Shown here piece after piece: positions 10,090 to 22,984 of a DNA stretch of 64,000 bases (the stretch's first letter is position 1; each line of letters begins with the position of its first letter). This DNA comes from Enoplosus armatus (lineage: Eukaryota; Chordata; Actinopteri; Centrarchiformes; Enoplosidae): contig NC_092184.1 of assembly GCF_043641665.1 (NCBI RefSeq), positions 1,476,501 through 1,540,500 on the forward strand, in the 5' to 3' direction. The position numbers and the translations under genes are program-made. The notes under the pieces are model-generated. The model saw only the letters and a list, made by a program, of their open reading frames with translations, did not search any database and was not told where the DNA came from.

Positions 10090-10137
10090 CGCCCTCCCTC
10101 TCTCCCTCTCTCCCTCCCTCTCTCTCTCTCTCTCTCA
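10090..10137. repeat. (TCCC/TC)n microsatellite
   Basis: Pyrimidine tract of CCCTCTCT units grading into (TC)n, upstream of the gal3st2-like start codon on its coding strand. Confidence 0.9.
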
Positions 10138-10208
10138 GGGGATGTCTAGCTCTCTCGACTCCTCCTGCTTGAACCGTCATCACTTCCACGTTCACAGAGA
10201 CTATGAGA

Positions 10209-10212
<4 letters not shown>

Positions 10213-10244
<32 letters not shown>
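10213..10244. repeat. (GA)n microsatellite
   Basis: About 16 perfect GA units. Confidence 0.95.
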
Positions 10245-10245
<1 letters not shown>

Positions 10246-13200
10246 CTTTAAGCTTTACTGACGGGACCATCACTGAACACAGCAGAAGCAAATTGTAAGA
10301 AACAGAAAGCAAACAATGTAATTTGCATATTACAGCTGCACTTATGCACACAAACCTGCCGAAACTATATGGCCTACAGCCTCTGTGCATCATCTCTAGC
10401 CTACTATAGATATTAATAACGCGTGTGATGGTGATGTGAGAGAGCATGACAGAAGATGGCATAACCAAGAGGAGCTCAGTAGTAGTTTCACGCACTGAGC
10501 CCCCCCCCCCCCCCAGGCTGTGACATGCTCTGACAGATTCTGCAGCTTCCATTTTACCCCAGAAGTTACTCATGGATTTTGTCTTGGTCTGAGTGTCTAA
10601 TTTGAAACCTGGTTCCAGTGTCGTCTCTTCCTCTCCCTCTTGTTGTTGGGAGTCTTATATGACCAGCAGTCTCTCTCAGTGGCCAGGCTGCGGTCGCCCT
10701 GGTCTGGATTTGGTTAACGGGCTTCAGCTCACCCTGTGTTTTCTCGTCTTTTGTTTCGTTCTTGCGGACTTGAGAAACCGCGTCGGTCAAGGCCCAAGCG
10801 CTGTCCCAAACGCGAAGTGCGCGTTCAGACAGCCCGGGCGCCCAGAAGTGTTTCAGCTCATTTGAACAAGGAAGCTTTGGGAGTCGATGTACGTATGTGA
10901 AAACTTGGGGGTACAGACAAATAGCCCTTTCCCAGCATGCATTTCACATCAACCAGCAGGGACTGTAATAACGTATTAATAACGTATTATTGTGTGTTGT
11001 GTCTCTTGTCTACCTCCCCATCCTGCCCGTGAAAAGGTCTAGGCTATTTGATTGTTCTATATCACCACGCTATTGTTGGTATAAGTGGCTGATTTTGTGG
11101 TAGGCCAACCACTGCATGCGAATGCATGAATGGGCCAGATGTGCACCCCGGTGGAGAGCCTTCATTGGGCTATACAATATCGTCTACCACTGCATTCATA
11201 ATGAACTGCAATAAGCTTGAGCTTCTGTGCTTTGATTGTCCGCTGTGAAACAACATGATACCCTCCACCATTATATAATACCTAGTTCTGACAGGTTGGT
11301 ACAGTATAGGAACACAGGAGGAGAGGTCTATTTCCACTGAATTGAATCCAAGTTCCTCTCTAGGTTTCCATTCCTTGCCATGGCAACCTTTTTGATTTAG
11401 TAGTTTGTGTACTCTGAATCTGTACATGTGCATCACTGGGTTTTTTTTTTAGATCAACAACATAGGGAATCATTTGCTGTTGTATTTCAATTCTTATTAT
11501 ATAGGGGGTTTTTTTTATCTGCTCTGCTGTCATTGGATTTCTTACAGAAAGATTTTCAGCTGGGAGGTTTCTGTGCTGCATTAGATGGTCTGCCTGTGGG
11601 ATAGGGTGGTCCATGCAAGAGCCGTACGACGACCAGCCGCCGGGACTCTACTACTAAATTAGAAATGTTGGTTATTATGTTAGCCTGTTGGCATTTAAGA
11701 GACTTTTAAGTGTCCTTGCCTTCAAAATAAAATGATTGTTGCAGTTAGCCCATAGACTGCAGAACCCTGGATGTATTTTTCAGTCTGTGGCACCCAGTGA
11801 ATAAATCCTCTGCGTGATAGTCACTGTAAGCCATTTTGAAAATAGATGTGTCCCTGTAGGCTCCTTCTCCAGAAATAGCCTTTTATTTGGTGGTAGTGAC
11901 TAATAACTGAATTTAGCTTCACTGAGTAGTCTGCTCAGCAGTCACGCATCTACAGACTTCCTCTACCCTGACCTCTTTTGCTTTCACCTGGGACACACGC
12001 AAATAGGCTATCACTGCATGATAACACTTCAAGTCGAATCCAGCGTACGAGAACAATCCACTTTGATTAAGAGCAGCGAAGGCAAAACTGCCAAAGCAGA
12101 TACTCGGAAACTGTCACAGAATTCACTTTGAACCAGTAGTTGTTATAGAAACTGTCCACAGTGATGTCTGTGGATTATCCAGTTTAGTAGCAAAACTTTC
12201 AGTGCTGTGAGTGTTTTATTGTTGAGTGTTATTTTATAGTGGGTGTGTTGGATTCGACAGTTAAAGACTAGTCCGACTCACCAGATGTAGGCTGTTGGGA
12301 TAAGTCCTGCTTAAAACCTGCAGAAAACATAACTGACCAGCTAACTCAATATCAAGGAATCAATCAAAGTTATTTATCTGTCGTACTACGACACCAGTTG
12401 CACAATAGATCCGGGGTGTCGGAGTGGGGCCAGGTCTCTGTAAAGACGTGGACACAACAGTGTCTGAGTTAAAAAGGACAATCTTTCTCGTTCTATCTTT
12501 TAATTTACGCTTATCAGTTTCCTATTGGTTATCACAGCTGTCAGTCAACTACCATGGTTATCCAATCATGTTATGTACATGTATGCACCTAGCAGTTCCC
12601 GAGGCAGGCATCCAATGAAGGAAGCTCAGTCTTGGCATTATTGAGTCTTAGGTGGTGCTTTGACATCCAGATATCTTCCAGGCAAGCAGTGACGTGTGCC
12701 TCCACTTGAATGTCAAATGGGGGAAATCAAAAGAATAGCTGGTTGTCATCAGCAAAGCAGTGGTGGGAGAAGCCATACAAATGTCATGCAAGTGTACTTG
12801 CTGTGTGGTAATCATTATTAACAGGGTACCAGCAGCCCCCTGGGCATACTCAATCCTTGGTTTGCTTAGATGAATCAAGTCTACAGTCAATGCCAAGGCT
12901 CTGGCAAACCATCACGTCCTGCTGTTGATGACACCAATGGAAGCCTGAAGCTGATGTTCTCACAGTCACTGACGACCCGCGCCGTAACCCGACTGAAGCA
13001 AATCTTACAGGAAAAACTATATAAAACAACATGGGTTTTATTTTTGTGGCTCTGAAAAAAACCCGCAAAATACATTTTAATACAAGAACACGTTTGACTG
13101 CAAAATGAGTCCCAAAAGCCAATATCTGGGTGCAGTTTTTATGGGCGTCATCGAATATCGCCGGGCTGCTGCGAGACACAAGCAATAAGGTGTTCTTGTT

Positions 13201-13771
13201 ATGATTGGCCGAGCTGGTCTTACTGTAGGCATTAAAAAAAAAAAAAAAAAAAAAAAAATTGACCTGGGAGCAGATAAAATAAATGTCACATTTCAACAGA
13301 GTGACATTTCCCTTTGTATGTGTGTTGTACAAGTTTTATCAAGTTGATCAGGTTGTTATATATAGTATATATGTTACAAGGTTTATAAATTCTCCATTAA
13401 AATCAACTTGATCCTCCTGCTGTACAATACACAGTCTTAAACAATACACCCGGAGAGTCTCAGGCCACCGCTCACATGGTATTTGAGTCCTGGTCATAGA
13501 AAGTACTCCCTTCTGTTCTGAGCAGTGTCGCCATTTTTTGTATGAGATGTTTTTCTTGGTGCCAAGCCTGTCCATATAATCTGCTGTCTGTGCCTCCCTT
13601 GTGCTGCTGTATTGTGGGGGGGGGGGGGTAAGACTCTGAGGTTGAGGGGTATTAGGGGGGCTTTTGGCCCACAAAAGACTCCTTTGTCTCCTTGAACAGA
13701 GAGGTAAAACGAGCCTGTACCAGCCACCCTCACAGGGGTGAACATGGCATTGTGTATGTCCTGCACTCCTC

Positions 13772-13799
<28 letters not shown>
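13772..13799. repeat. (CA)n microsatellite
   Basis: About 14 perfect CA units. Confidence 0.95.
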
Positions 13800-13802
<3 letters not shown>

Positions 13803-15341
13803 CTTCTCATTCTGTCTTTGCCCACAAGCAAGGGCATAGGTATCGTTTCTACATTAGGGGGGGGCACATATTAAGCGGTCATACACTTTCCATTCCCTGC
13901 ATTCTTTTTCATCATCAACTTATGGCGAAAATGTCTTTTTTTCCTATTTTAAGCATGTTTTTTATATTTGCAAGTGAAAATGACTTTTGTACCCTGAGTT
14001 TATCCACTATGGACGGACATGTATGCCTTTTTTCCAGACCATCCCCCGACTTATACTATATGAACCACCTGTTGGTCTGCCTCTGCCTTTCTCTCGCCAT
14101 CTCTCTGCCTCTCTGCTTCAATGGCCGATACTTCCCGAGGTTCACATGTCAGCAAACTAGTAAACAACACTTCTAAAAGTAACCTCAAACAAAAAAAAAA
14201 CATGACCTAGTAGCTCAGCTGCCATCACAACTTTTTTTTTTTGAGAAGAAAATGCCCTCATATCAGACCTCCTCCTCATTTTCCCTTTTGGCTCCTCCGT
14301 AGTATTTATCAACCGTGCAGAGTTTCCGCTTCTTCGTTCCGTTTCATGGCAGATTGCAACCATTAGCAATAATAATTAAAGCAGATTTTAAAGGGGCACT
14401 TAACTGATTTCATACATCAAGATACGTAGAAGAATAAACAGTTGCATAATGTCTTCTGTGGCTCTGGAGGAGCTTTGTCGAGTCAAGGTATCATCACTGT
14501 GGCATCATCAGGATGTCATGGTGACTACAATTGGAGTTTTTTTTTTTATAAATAGAAATAGAAAACCTGCATTACAAAGGGTTTGAAAGTCGTGGGCATG
14601 TTATCCAGTTGCATTATGGGCAGTGTGGCTAGCCAGTGTTTTTGGAGCTTGACCCAAACTCACCCACGTCATGGAACAGATAGCCCTCCATTTGAAAGTA
14701 ACAATCCACACTGACTCTGAGACGTGTGTGTGTGTCAGTGTGGATTGAACGTATGAACGCTTCAGTAGTGCTTTCATCTCGTTTTTTTTTTTTTTTGAAG
14801 TAGATTCCATGTAAAAGTCCAATGTTTTACTACGGTTTCCCGCAAAAAATCCCCCGACTTTATGGAGGTAAAAAATAAAAATATTACTGGGATACATCTT
14901 GAATTTTCTTTGTTTTCATGCACGATATGGAAGTGAAGTGAAATGAGTGGCTGCCTTGGGTGGTACACACGGAGGAACAGCCATGACAAACGGATTGAAG
15001 GGGAAAAAAATGTTTTTGGTGAAGATTCAGTTTTCATCAGCAACAAGAAATCAAGCCGAACATGAAATCTTGTCATGCATCTGGAACTCAACTCTGGGCT
15101 GTTGGATGGGTACAGTCAATACCTTCGCCCTGTCTCTGACACACACACACACACTGAGGTGGCTGTCAGAATAATGACTCTCTGTTTCCTGTCACACGAG
15201 TTTATTTTCTCCTATTCCCCCTTCTTTTTAATCTTTCTCTTCACTTTCTTTCTCCCGCTCCTCTCTTTTTTAAAAAAAAAAGCCATCAGAGTGATTTTCC
15301 ACTTTCCTGCATTTTCCTCTGCCTCACCAGATACTCTTTTA

Positions 15342-15347
15342 CCCCCC

Positions 15348-15382
<35 letters not shown>
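15342..15382. repeat. C-run plus (AC)n microsatellite
   Basis: CCCCCCCCC followed by about 16 AC units. A second (AC)n of about 14 units follows at 15441-15469. Confidence 0.95.
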
Positions 15383-15385
<3 letters not shown>

Positions 15386-16554
15386 AAATGGTAATACGTC
15401 ATTGGGGAAGACATATTAGCAGGAGAAAGATGCTCCCCCTACACACACACACACACACACACACACACTTTCTCCACGTCTCGGCCTGAGAGGAGCAGAT
15501 TACAAGCTCCGGCAGTCATCGGTAGAAAGGTCAGGCCGTCAGTGTGTCAGCAGAGACAGACTGGCCTAATTCAATTCCTCTCTCGTGGACTCTCAGGGAT
15601 GCATATTCATCGTGAACCCCTCTCGTCCTCAGAGAGCCACTGAAACTCATTCTCTCTCTCTCTCTCTCGCTCTCTCTGACGCTGGAAAACTGGAGCTGCT
15701 CTCAATGACCAGAATAGCTTTCGCGAAGTCGAAAGTGGATCACTCATCTCAAGGACGAATGGGCAGAGGGACAGTGAGAGACAGTCTCCGCTTCCTTTAT
15801 TGTACGTTCAGATATAGACCCGATGGAAGGGTTGCTCAACGAGTGGCCGGTTGAGTAGAGCAGCTACTCTGAAATTCAACGGAAGATGAGCAACAGGTGT
15901 ATCTTTTTACAGTAGACTCATACAGAGTCATGTCCTCATGTCCTCCCAAGAAAAATCAGCGTCCGCCCTGTGTTGGAATGCGTAAATAAAGCCTGCGTTA
16001 ACTTTCCCCCGTGAAGGACCTCTAGTGGCTGCGTGAATTATGACTGGGTTGTTAGAGTCGACAAAGTGTATGTCTTCAGTCAACACCGGTGTCATCGAAA
16101 CATGGCCACCATCATTCCCTAAACTTCACCAAGTAGTCTTTCGGCCTAAACCTAAACAAGCCGAAACCCTTTTTGCAACAGTGATTTGTAACAGATTTGA
16201 GCAGCAGCGTCGCCCTCCTGTTAGGAGTGTCGGATCGGATCAACCGGAAAATGTTTTTAGTTCTTCAGTTTTGAGATTTTGACCGCACCAAAGCAAATTG
16301 AAACTTGGTATCTCGTCATTTTTGGGATAGTTTAGCGGAGAAATGCAGGTGTGCTTGCTGGGCTGTTGTGCGGAGGCGGTGAAAAGGTTCATCCAGCACT
16401 GATTGGTCCAACTCTGACTGTTGAGAGGAGAGCTCTTGCTGCGGTGTGTGGACACTTTACGCTCACGGCTTGGGATTCATCATTTTCTGTGTGGAGAGGA
16501 TTTCTGACCAGCGACCACTTGATCAGCCACTGAAGAATAGATAGAAAAGAATGA

Positions 16555-16557
<3 letters not shown>

Positions 16558-16597
<40 letters not shown>
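16558..16597. repeat. (AT)n microsatellite
   Basis: About 20 AT units. Confidence 0.95.
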
Positions 16598-16600
<3 letters not shown>

Positions 16601-16719
16601 TGTGTGGGGTGGGACACTCTTAACTGCGAAAGAGATCAGATGCATTTTGCATTTGTAGTTAAAAATCTGGATGAATGGAGATGCAGACAGCAGACAATGT
16701 CAATATGCAGTTATGGTCG

Positions 16720-16724
<5 letters not shown>

Positions 16725-16766
<42 letters not shown>

Positions 16767-16853
16767 CTGAATTCCCTCACAGTGGGACTCAGTGGAAGAT
16801 CAGACATGCCCAGAAGTAACCACAGGGAAAGGGCACCCATACCAGCTGGGATT

Positions 16854-16896
<43 letters not shown>
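16725..16896. repeat. Facing (AC)n and (GT)n microsatellites
   Basis: (AC)n at about 16727-16765 and (GT)n at about 16855-16896 lie 90 bp apart in inverse orientation, so one strand could fold into a CA/TG stem. Confidence 0.9.
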
Positions 16897-16897
<1 letters not shown>

Positions 16898-17089
16898 GTG
16901 TTGTTGGTGTGGGGACAAAAATCATTCACAATCACATTGTGGGGACTCGCCTTCCTTTTGGGGACAAAACGCAAGTTCCACATGACTTGAAGACTTGCTT
17001 TAAGGTTAGGCAAGTGGTTACGGTTACAGTTAGGGCAAGTCTCCAGGAAATGAATGTACTTTAAACTTTTTGATAAAGCTCATAGTTAG

Positions 17090-17365
17090 GGGCTGGCTCA
17101 GGCCTGCCTTGCCATGCTGCTACAGGCCTAGACTGCTGGGGGACTTGTCTCTTCCATCTGTATGCATGCGTGTCCCACTAATGTACGTCACTAACTTTAT
17201 ATCTTCCCCGCAGCTACTTTGTGCTTTCTCGTCTCGCAGGTTCCTGTGGATCGTGGTTGCGGACCGCCTGTCGCCGTGGGCCCGCTTGACTCCCGCTGCT
17301 ACAATTATTATTATTAGTCATATTTCTATACTTATTATAGTTGTTATTGTTACTGTTGTTTGTGC

Positions 17366-17397
<32 letters not shown>

Positions 17398-17622
17398 ACT
17401 CTCTTAAACCCAACCGGTCGAGACAGACGGCCGCCCGCCTAGAGCCTGGTTCCTGTTCAAGGTCCTCGCCACCGCCACTTGCCAAGTGCTTGCTCATGGT
17501 GGGAACTGTTTGGTCCCTGTAATACTATTATAGTACGGTCTAGACCTGCTCTGTATGTAAAGTGTCAAGAGATAACTTTTGTTGTGATTTAGCGCTATAT
17601 CAATAAAATTGAATTGAATTTT
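17090..17622 (+). mobile_element. Retroposon, plus-oriented copy with GAATT-type tail
   Basis: The block ends in GCGCTATATCAATAAAATTG then repeated GAATT, a 3' tail type of fish retroposons. It shares CTTTCTCGTCTCGCAGG TTCCTGTGGATCGTGGT, an internal (TGTC)n tract, CAACCGGTCGAGACAGA-like sequence and GGTGGGAACTGTT with an inverse copy at 61846-62440. The parent LINE or SINE family is not identified. Confidence 0.65.
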
Positions 17623-17668
17623 ATTGAGCGTAAGTCATTGTAATGTCCACTGAATCGATGGAAACACG

Positions 17669-17671
<3 letters not shown>

Positions 17672-17723
<52 letters not shown>
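17672..17723. repeat. (TG)n microsatellite
   Basis: About 25 TG units. Confidence 0.95.
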
Positions 17724-17724
<1 letters not shown>

Positions 17725-17873
17725 GTGTGAAGCAGAGAGCCTCAGGAGTTGATTAGACAGGAGACAGTTGTATTGGGACGGTATTTATGGGTAGCAATTC
17801 ACTGGCAAGTACAAGGCCCGCAGGGTTCAAACCACACAGAGGAAAGAATCAAGAGAAAAAGCCTACAGGTGAA

Positions 17874-17898
17874 AGAAAGAAAGAAAGAAAGAAAGAAG
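17874..17898. repeat. (GAAA)n microsatellite
   Basis: Six GAAA units. Confidence 0.9.
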
Positions 17899-17899
17899 C

Positions 17900-19200
17900 C
17901 AAATAAACTCTAATCAAGGAATGTATTAAAAGTAAAACAAGGATTTCAGATTCAAATGACTCCTGTGAGTATCCTGTGGGCGAGGGTCTTGTAAAACTGT
18001 CCTGCTGGAAGGCACAGCGGTATGAATCACCGGCACAATATCATAAAAACATCAAATAAATAGTAGATGAGGTGGTGAGCAGAGAAACGGAGTACGTCCT
18101 CTCGACGGGAGCCGGCATTTTTGCAGGCTGGAGATGGTGAGGATGAGACCAGACAAGAAAGAGGACGGAGTGATTGTGGCCCCGGCCTCGCCTGTCAGGT
18201 GGCACTCTCAGATTTCCCCGGAAAACAATCAAGTTTTTATGAAGCTGGGGTGGCCTGTCATTTCCCAGAGTGCAACCTGAAACGTGACCCCACTGCTCAC
18301 ACACAGCACTGAGAACTAGTCTGCGGTAGCTCAGCATCAGCAGGAGAGCTGATGTGATCTCCGGCCAGAAGAATCGTGACGCTCGACCGTCTAATCAGGC
18401 TGTCGCAGCATTTACAGCGGGACAGGCAGGAGAGCTCGGCTGCTTCTATATTATAGCAGACCCGCGGTGCTAGGGACCCTCCAGCCCTACGGCGGCTTCA
18501 GGAGAGGCATTTTCAAAGCTAGCAACTCTGCGTTCACTGTCATTTCCTTCGGTGAATCCACAGCTGCACCTTGCCTGCGGGCCTGTGGAGTTTTATGACT
18601 GCTGTATTCGCTTTTATAGATGTGTAGTGTAGAGCCACAGGCTGTGTGACTGAGTGACTGTCTGATCCGTGGATCTCAACCAAAGCTAAAGTTAAAGCGT
18701 GAGTTCAGCAATGCGGGGAGGGGTCTGCGCTTGGAGATGTGGAGACTATCACCGGATGCCGGCCCCAAGAAATCTCTGACTCTATTGACAAGAATAACTT
18801 GTAGCTCGTGCTGAGGGATGAACAGCGGAGGCATGGGGTGCTGAGGTGCCTTCCAGCCTCTATTTGATCTCCCTCTTTCTCTCCGGATCCTTATCGTTTA
18901 CCGTTACAGTTATCTTGTTTATATTTTTGGCATTGTGTACATTTTATATTTCTATGCTTCCACCTTCATTGATATTTTATATTTGCCCTCTTCCCTACTT
19001 TCGGTGGCCATCTTTTTCCTTAAAGATCTTAATTTTTCAGTAACTTTTTAAATCTACCGTATTCATTGATTGAGTCATTTGGAGCAAAGACGTCATAGTT
19101 TGTGTAATAAGGTGAATTGGTGAGAATCACAGAGAGAGACTTCCCCTCCTCTGCTTTACTTTTTCTGCCAGCAGATTGGTCTAACTTTCCACTGCAGCAT
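17900..19200. other. No gene seen
   Basis: Unique-looking, moderately GC-rich sequence (about 18050-18850) without a supported exon or recognised element. Confidence 0.35.
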
Positions 19201-19227
19201 TCTTCTTCTTCTTCTTCTTCTTCTTCA
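19201..19227. repeat. (TTC)n microsatellite
   Basis: Nine TTC units. Confidence 0.9.
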
Positions 19228-19385
19228 CATTCTCAGCCATGGGCACTGATGATAAGACAGATGTTGGGATACCAGTCTCACACATCCCACACACACTATC
19301 AAATACAAACATGTCAGCTCTGCTCTAAGCTGCAGTGTTTAACCACATTCTCTCACCCATGTGTGAAATAACTGGAGAGAGAGAC

Positions 19386-19389
<4 letters not shown>

Positions 19390-19438
<49 letters not shown>

Positions 19439-19444
19439 GAGAGA
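19390..19444. repeat. (CAGA)n microsatellite
   Basis: About 12 CAGA units merging into GAGA. Confidence 0.95.
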
Positions 19445-19477
19445 GTGTGTGTATTTGGTTGGGTTGTAGCTGTTATT

Positions 19478-19615
19478 AGTGGTGGAAAGAACATTTACAC
19501 AAGTACTGTACTTAAGTCCTATTTCCAGTATTTCATGCTACTTTATATTTCTACTCCACTACCCTTCAGGGGGAAATATGACTTCTTACTCCACTACACT
19601 TGATAGCTAAAGATA

Positions 19616-19657
<42 letters not shown>

Positions 19658-20087
19658 TGTATATATAAAATAATAATAACTTTTTATTAGTTCATTTAGT
19701 TCAATGAGTCTAAATGACCCAACATACAACGTAGATTGAATCAGCTTCAACCCAATCTTACCATTAAAATACTGCATACATGTTAATGCATCAATAACAA
19801 TATTCCAGCAATCTAAAATTCTGAAAGTTGTCATTCTGCATATTGAGTGTTTTAGATACCTACATGGTCGGGTTAGGGAAACATCTGGCTCTTTAGCTGC
19901 TAAATGCTCCACTGTGTTCACCAGCTGGTCTCTAGCTGTGCCCGTCTGCAGCTTGTATTGATTACAGCAGTTTCAAGTCAAGTTTTGAACGCAGGACTTT
20001 TACTTGTTTACTCGTAATGGAGTATTTTTACAACACTGTATCACTTTTACTTTGTATTTAAATGATTGGAGTACTTCTTCCACTACT
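19478..20087. mobile_element. Non-autonomous DNA element with AGTGGTGGAA ends
   Basis: The left end reads AGTGGTGGAAAGAA and the right end GAGTACTTCTTCCACTACT, an imperfect inverse. The interior has the CAAGTACTGTACTTAAGT and CTACTCCACTAC words typical of a very common teleost repeat. An (AT)n tract (19620-19658) has expanded inside it. No clear target duplication. Confidence 0.6.
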
Positions 20088-20089
20088 GG

Positions 20090-21540
20090 CTGGAATTACT
20101 GTGCATGTAAACACGCAGAAAAGCTGAGAAGAGGCTGCATGCACTATTTCCCTTCAGTGAACCATGCTGAAATTTGGACACGTGGCGATTTTCGGCACTT
20201 TATTGATATTTAACTTTCAGTTTGTGGGTCACTGTTAAGCTGCCCAAATTAAGAAAGCTACTCTCTGGTTTCGTGTTTAGCCTTTCAGAATAAATGCACA
20301 TTTAATTAAAAAGAAACCAACATTATGGCCCAAATATTTAGAATCAGGCAGCCGTGGGTTCTTGCTGTGAGAGAACCACGGTTCTTCCACAAGAATGAAT
20401 ATTTTGGAAAAAAAAAAAAAAAAAAGATGCTGGGTTATTTGGAGTCCCAATGACATATAAGACTTCTCTAGGCACGAGGGACTCCATTGGCAGGGTTTAC
20501 TGTGTCACAGGTAGCTTTTTTTTTTTTTTTTGCCCGCTAGCTACTGTATGTTCACTGAGGACAACAATGTTACAGTTGTTTCCACTTTAGTTTCTGTGTG
20601 GGCAGCCTTTAACAGCGCTCATTCCGTCAATGACCCAGCCTGCTTTCATCAGTGTCTGCTTACATGTCGATAGGCTGGCTGAGCCCCAGCACACTTATCA
20701 GCAAATCAATCATGCTTTTCCAAACCCTACTGTAGAATCTGCCCTGTGCGTGTTTTCCACCAATCAATGAGACTCAACTAAACTTCCAAAGTATGAGCTG
20801 ACACTGATGCTCAACAGCTACAGGGGCTATGCTTCGATCCAGGGGCCGGTCCTGCATTTCCTAACTTGGCATCCAATTGTGTCCAAGCCCAATCCGGACC
20901 AACATTGCATTAAATTATTTCTATGTTCAATCGAAGTATACGGTGATAGCTAGCAAAATGGCTCCCAATTATGCATATATATATATATGTATATATATAT
21001 ATATTTGTGTAACTCTGTTTTGAAAGGTTTTATATAGATACAATTATTATTATCATTATTATTATTATCATTACATCATTATTACTTGGAGAGGACTGTA
21101 GCAGAATGGCTTATGTTTTGTCTCATGAGCTTCGTCTGACAATGTTAATGTTACAGATATTTTAAGGTCAGTCCCCCCACATTGGCACATGAATCAATGA
21201 CTAATCAAGCAATAATCAGAGCGACAATGCCAACAAAGGGACGTTCAATATAAATCAGTGTATTGGAGGTACAATGACAACCCACTCCGCACAAAAGTAA
21301 ATGTCCTTTACAGACAAGTCCGAATAATATTCACCCAAAAATAAAGAGCCCAGGGTTTCAGTTTCCCAAATCAGTCTCGAGTGTAAATCCTCTTCCCACA
21401 CAAAACAATAAAAGATCTGTCAAAAGAAAACAAACTCAACATCTCAGATGCTGTCTGAGCTACATCCGGTACAGTGTCAGTTGATTGTCTTGTGCCTATA
21501 TTTACGGCAGATCGCCATGTCTCTGCGTTTTTTGTCATAG
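20090..21540. other. No gene seen
   Basis: AT-rich sequence with an A-run (20408-20425), a T-run (20517-20531), (AT)n at 20976-21004 and TTA-rich tracts at 21045-21090. No exon is supported. Confidence 0.4.
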
Positions 21541-21559
21541 TTGCATTTTTGTCTGATGC

Positions 21560-22490
21560 GTCCTTGGACCAGATTTTCTTGTACAAAACCTTTTAGTTCC
21601 TTTAGTTCTGTTTTCTTGAAGGCTGGGGAGTCTGGAGAAGGATTCCAAGGTCATAGCACCACATCTAGGGGGCCTCTTAGGGTCCTGCCCAAATTCAGTT
21701 CAGCCAGTGTGACACCTGTGGTTTCATGCACAGTAGAATTCACGGTATTAATCCCACTGTTTGTGGTTGTCAGCAACAAAGGATGCAATCATGGTTTTTA
21801 ATGTCCGGTTGATTCTCTCTGTAAGGTTAGTTTGTGGATGATATGCAGAAGTCCTATTCTGTCGCAGGTTCCATGTATCACAAGTCTCTTTGAAGAGAGC
21901 AGAGGCAAACTGGGGTCCCTGGTCCGAGAGGATGTAATCCAGGACTCCTCACCTGGTGAGGATTTCCTGGGTGAGTACTTTGGAAACTCCCCGCCGCTGT
22001 GGTTTTCCTCAAAGGGTATAGGTCAACCCAACGAGTGCAGTAGTCCACAAATACAACGAGGTACACATTTCCTCTGTGGGAAAGGGCCCATGAAATCCAC
22101 TCCAAGCATCTCCCAGGCTCTTTCTACAATGGTCTGGTGCAGCTTCCCTGCCGCCTTTCTGGTTTGTATCTCAGACAGGTCTGGCAGTTTTGCGCGAAGT
22201 TTTTCTACCTCAAAGCTCAATCGCAGCCAATATACCAAAGCTTGCATTCTTTTATTCTTTTGGTAGATTCTTGTATCTACCAAGGTGGCCTGATATTGAG
22301 TCCTCACAGAACATCCGCAGAAGGGGTAAGGTTTTGCTGGGGATAGCAGACAGGGTCTCTGCTCGATTGGCACATCCTGGGTGACGAAGATTTTATGGGT
22401 AAGCACCTCCGTGCATCCCAACTTAGTGGTGCATATATCACTGTTCTCCTGTAGTTGATGAAAGAGACGATTCTTCCCCGCTGCATCCAT
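21560..22490 (-). pseudogene. Ty3/gypsy retrotransposon integrase remnant
   Basis: Minus-strand fragments in several frames spell a gypsy integrase. In order: LHQTIVERAWEMLGVDFMGP with the first catalytic D, VYLVVFVDYCTRWVDLYP with the second acidic block, then NRTSAYHPQTNLTERINRTL at about 21810-21860, holding the catalytic glutamate region. Frameshifts and stops separate them. It is a dead fragment without visible LTRs next to it. Confidence 0.75.
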
Positions 22491-22659
22491 TTGGGCTCCC
22501 TCAATAGCCTTGTGTAAGAGCTCTGTGTCAATGCAGGCCCGGGCAGACTTGACTTGAGAGAAGAAGCAGAGTTATCTCTTCCATCCCAACTCACCAAGAT
22601 TGTCCATGTCCTTCTCAAAACAATATTTGACTTCCTTAATGGAGTTGAACCAGTGCCGG

Positions 22660-22735
22660 TTATTTGCAATTTCAATTCAATTTGATTGCATTTATATAGC
22701 GCCAAATCATAATCAATCACGAAGTTTGAGGATTC
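22660..22735 (-). mobile_element. Short retroposon tail fragment
   Basis: TTCAATTCAATT followed by TTATATAGCGCCAAATCA matches the inverse of the tail of the retroposon at 17090-17622 and the start of the copy at 61846. Confidence 0.6.
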
Positions 22736-22984
22736 AGAAACGTTTAAAAACACAAGAAGTTATTCAGCACTATTTTTAGGTCAGCAATCACATTTAAGCA
22801 AATTTGTGGCATTGACCAACTTAACTCCTTCGTACAAAATGTCAGATTTCTTTGGGTTGTATCCCTTCCATTGAAGCATGACACTCATCAGCATGGATTT
22901 GATCTACTCACCTGAGGCTCGTTCAGTTAACTCAGCCGGCAGCCGGTGTTCACCTGTTATAAATATGGCTGTGCCTCAAGTTTC

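Larger units (their letters stand above)
10007..10260 (-). promoter_or_regulatory. Putative 5' UTR / promoter region of gal3st2-like gene
   Basis: The GC-rich block around exon 1 (about 9800-10100, several CpG) continues upstream on the minus strand into an A/T homopolymer (10021-10037), a (TC)n tract and a (GA)n tract. No TATA box is evident at a clear distance. Promoter function is inferred from position. Confidence 0.3.
10260..17080. other. Gene-free stretch with many microsatellites
   Basis: No coding exon is supported. It contains homopolymer and dinucleotide tracts: A-run 13231-13258, G-run 13616-13628, CA at 13772-13799, 15350-15382 and 15441-15469, and others listed separately. The block at about 12600-12860 (GTTGTCATCAGCAAAGCAGTG) resembles an old fish interspersed repeat but cannot be assigned. 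Confidence 0.4.

Noticed and set aside
9947..10573. 208-residue minus-strand open frame over the gal3st2-like start
   Set aside because: Its upstream part translates (GA)n and (TC)n tracts and an A-run as SLSLSLS and FFFF. Only the last ~19 residues, from the ATG at 10006, are used in the gene model.
16671..17064. Open frames of repeated HT or VC residues on both strands
   Set aside because: They are translations of (CA)n/(GT)n microsatellites.
17371..17396. Direct (TGTC)n array considered as a CRISPR-like repeat
   Set aside because: It is a simple microsatellite with no spacers, inside a retroposon of a vertebrate genome.
19616..19921. Minus-strand frame ending in YIYIYIY
   Set aside because: The end is an (AT)n tract and the rest lies inside a non-coding DNA element.
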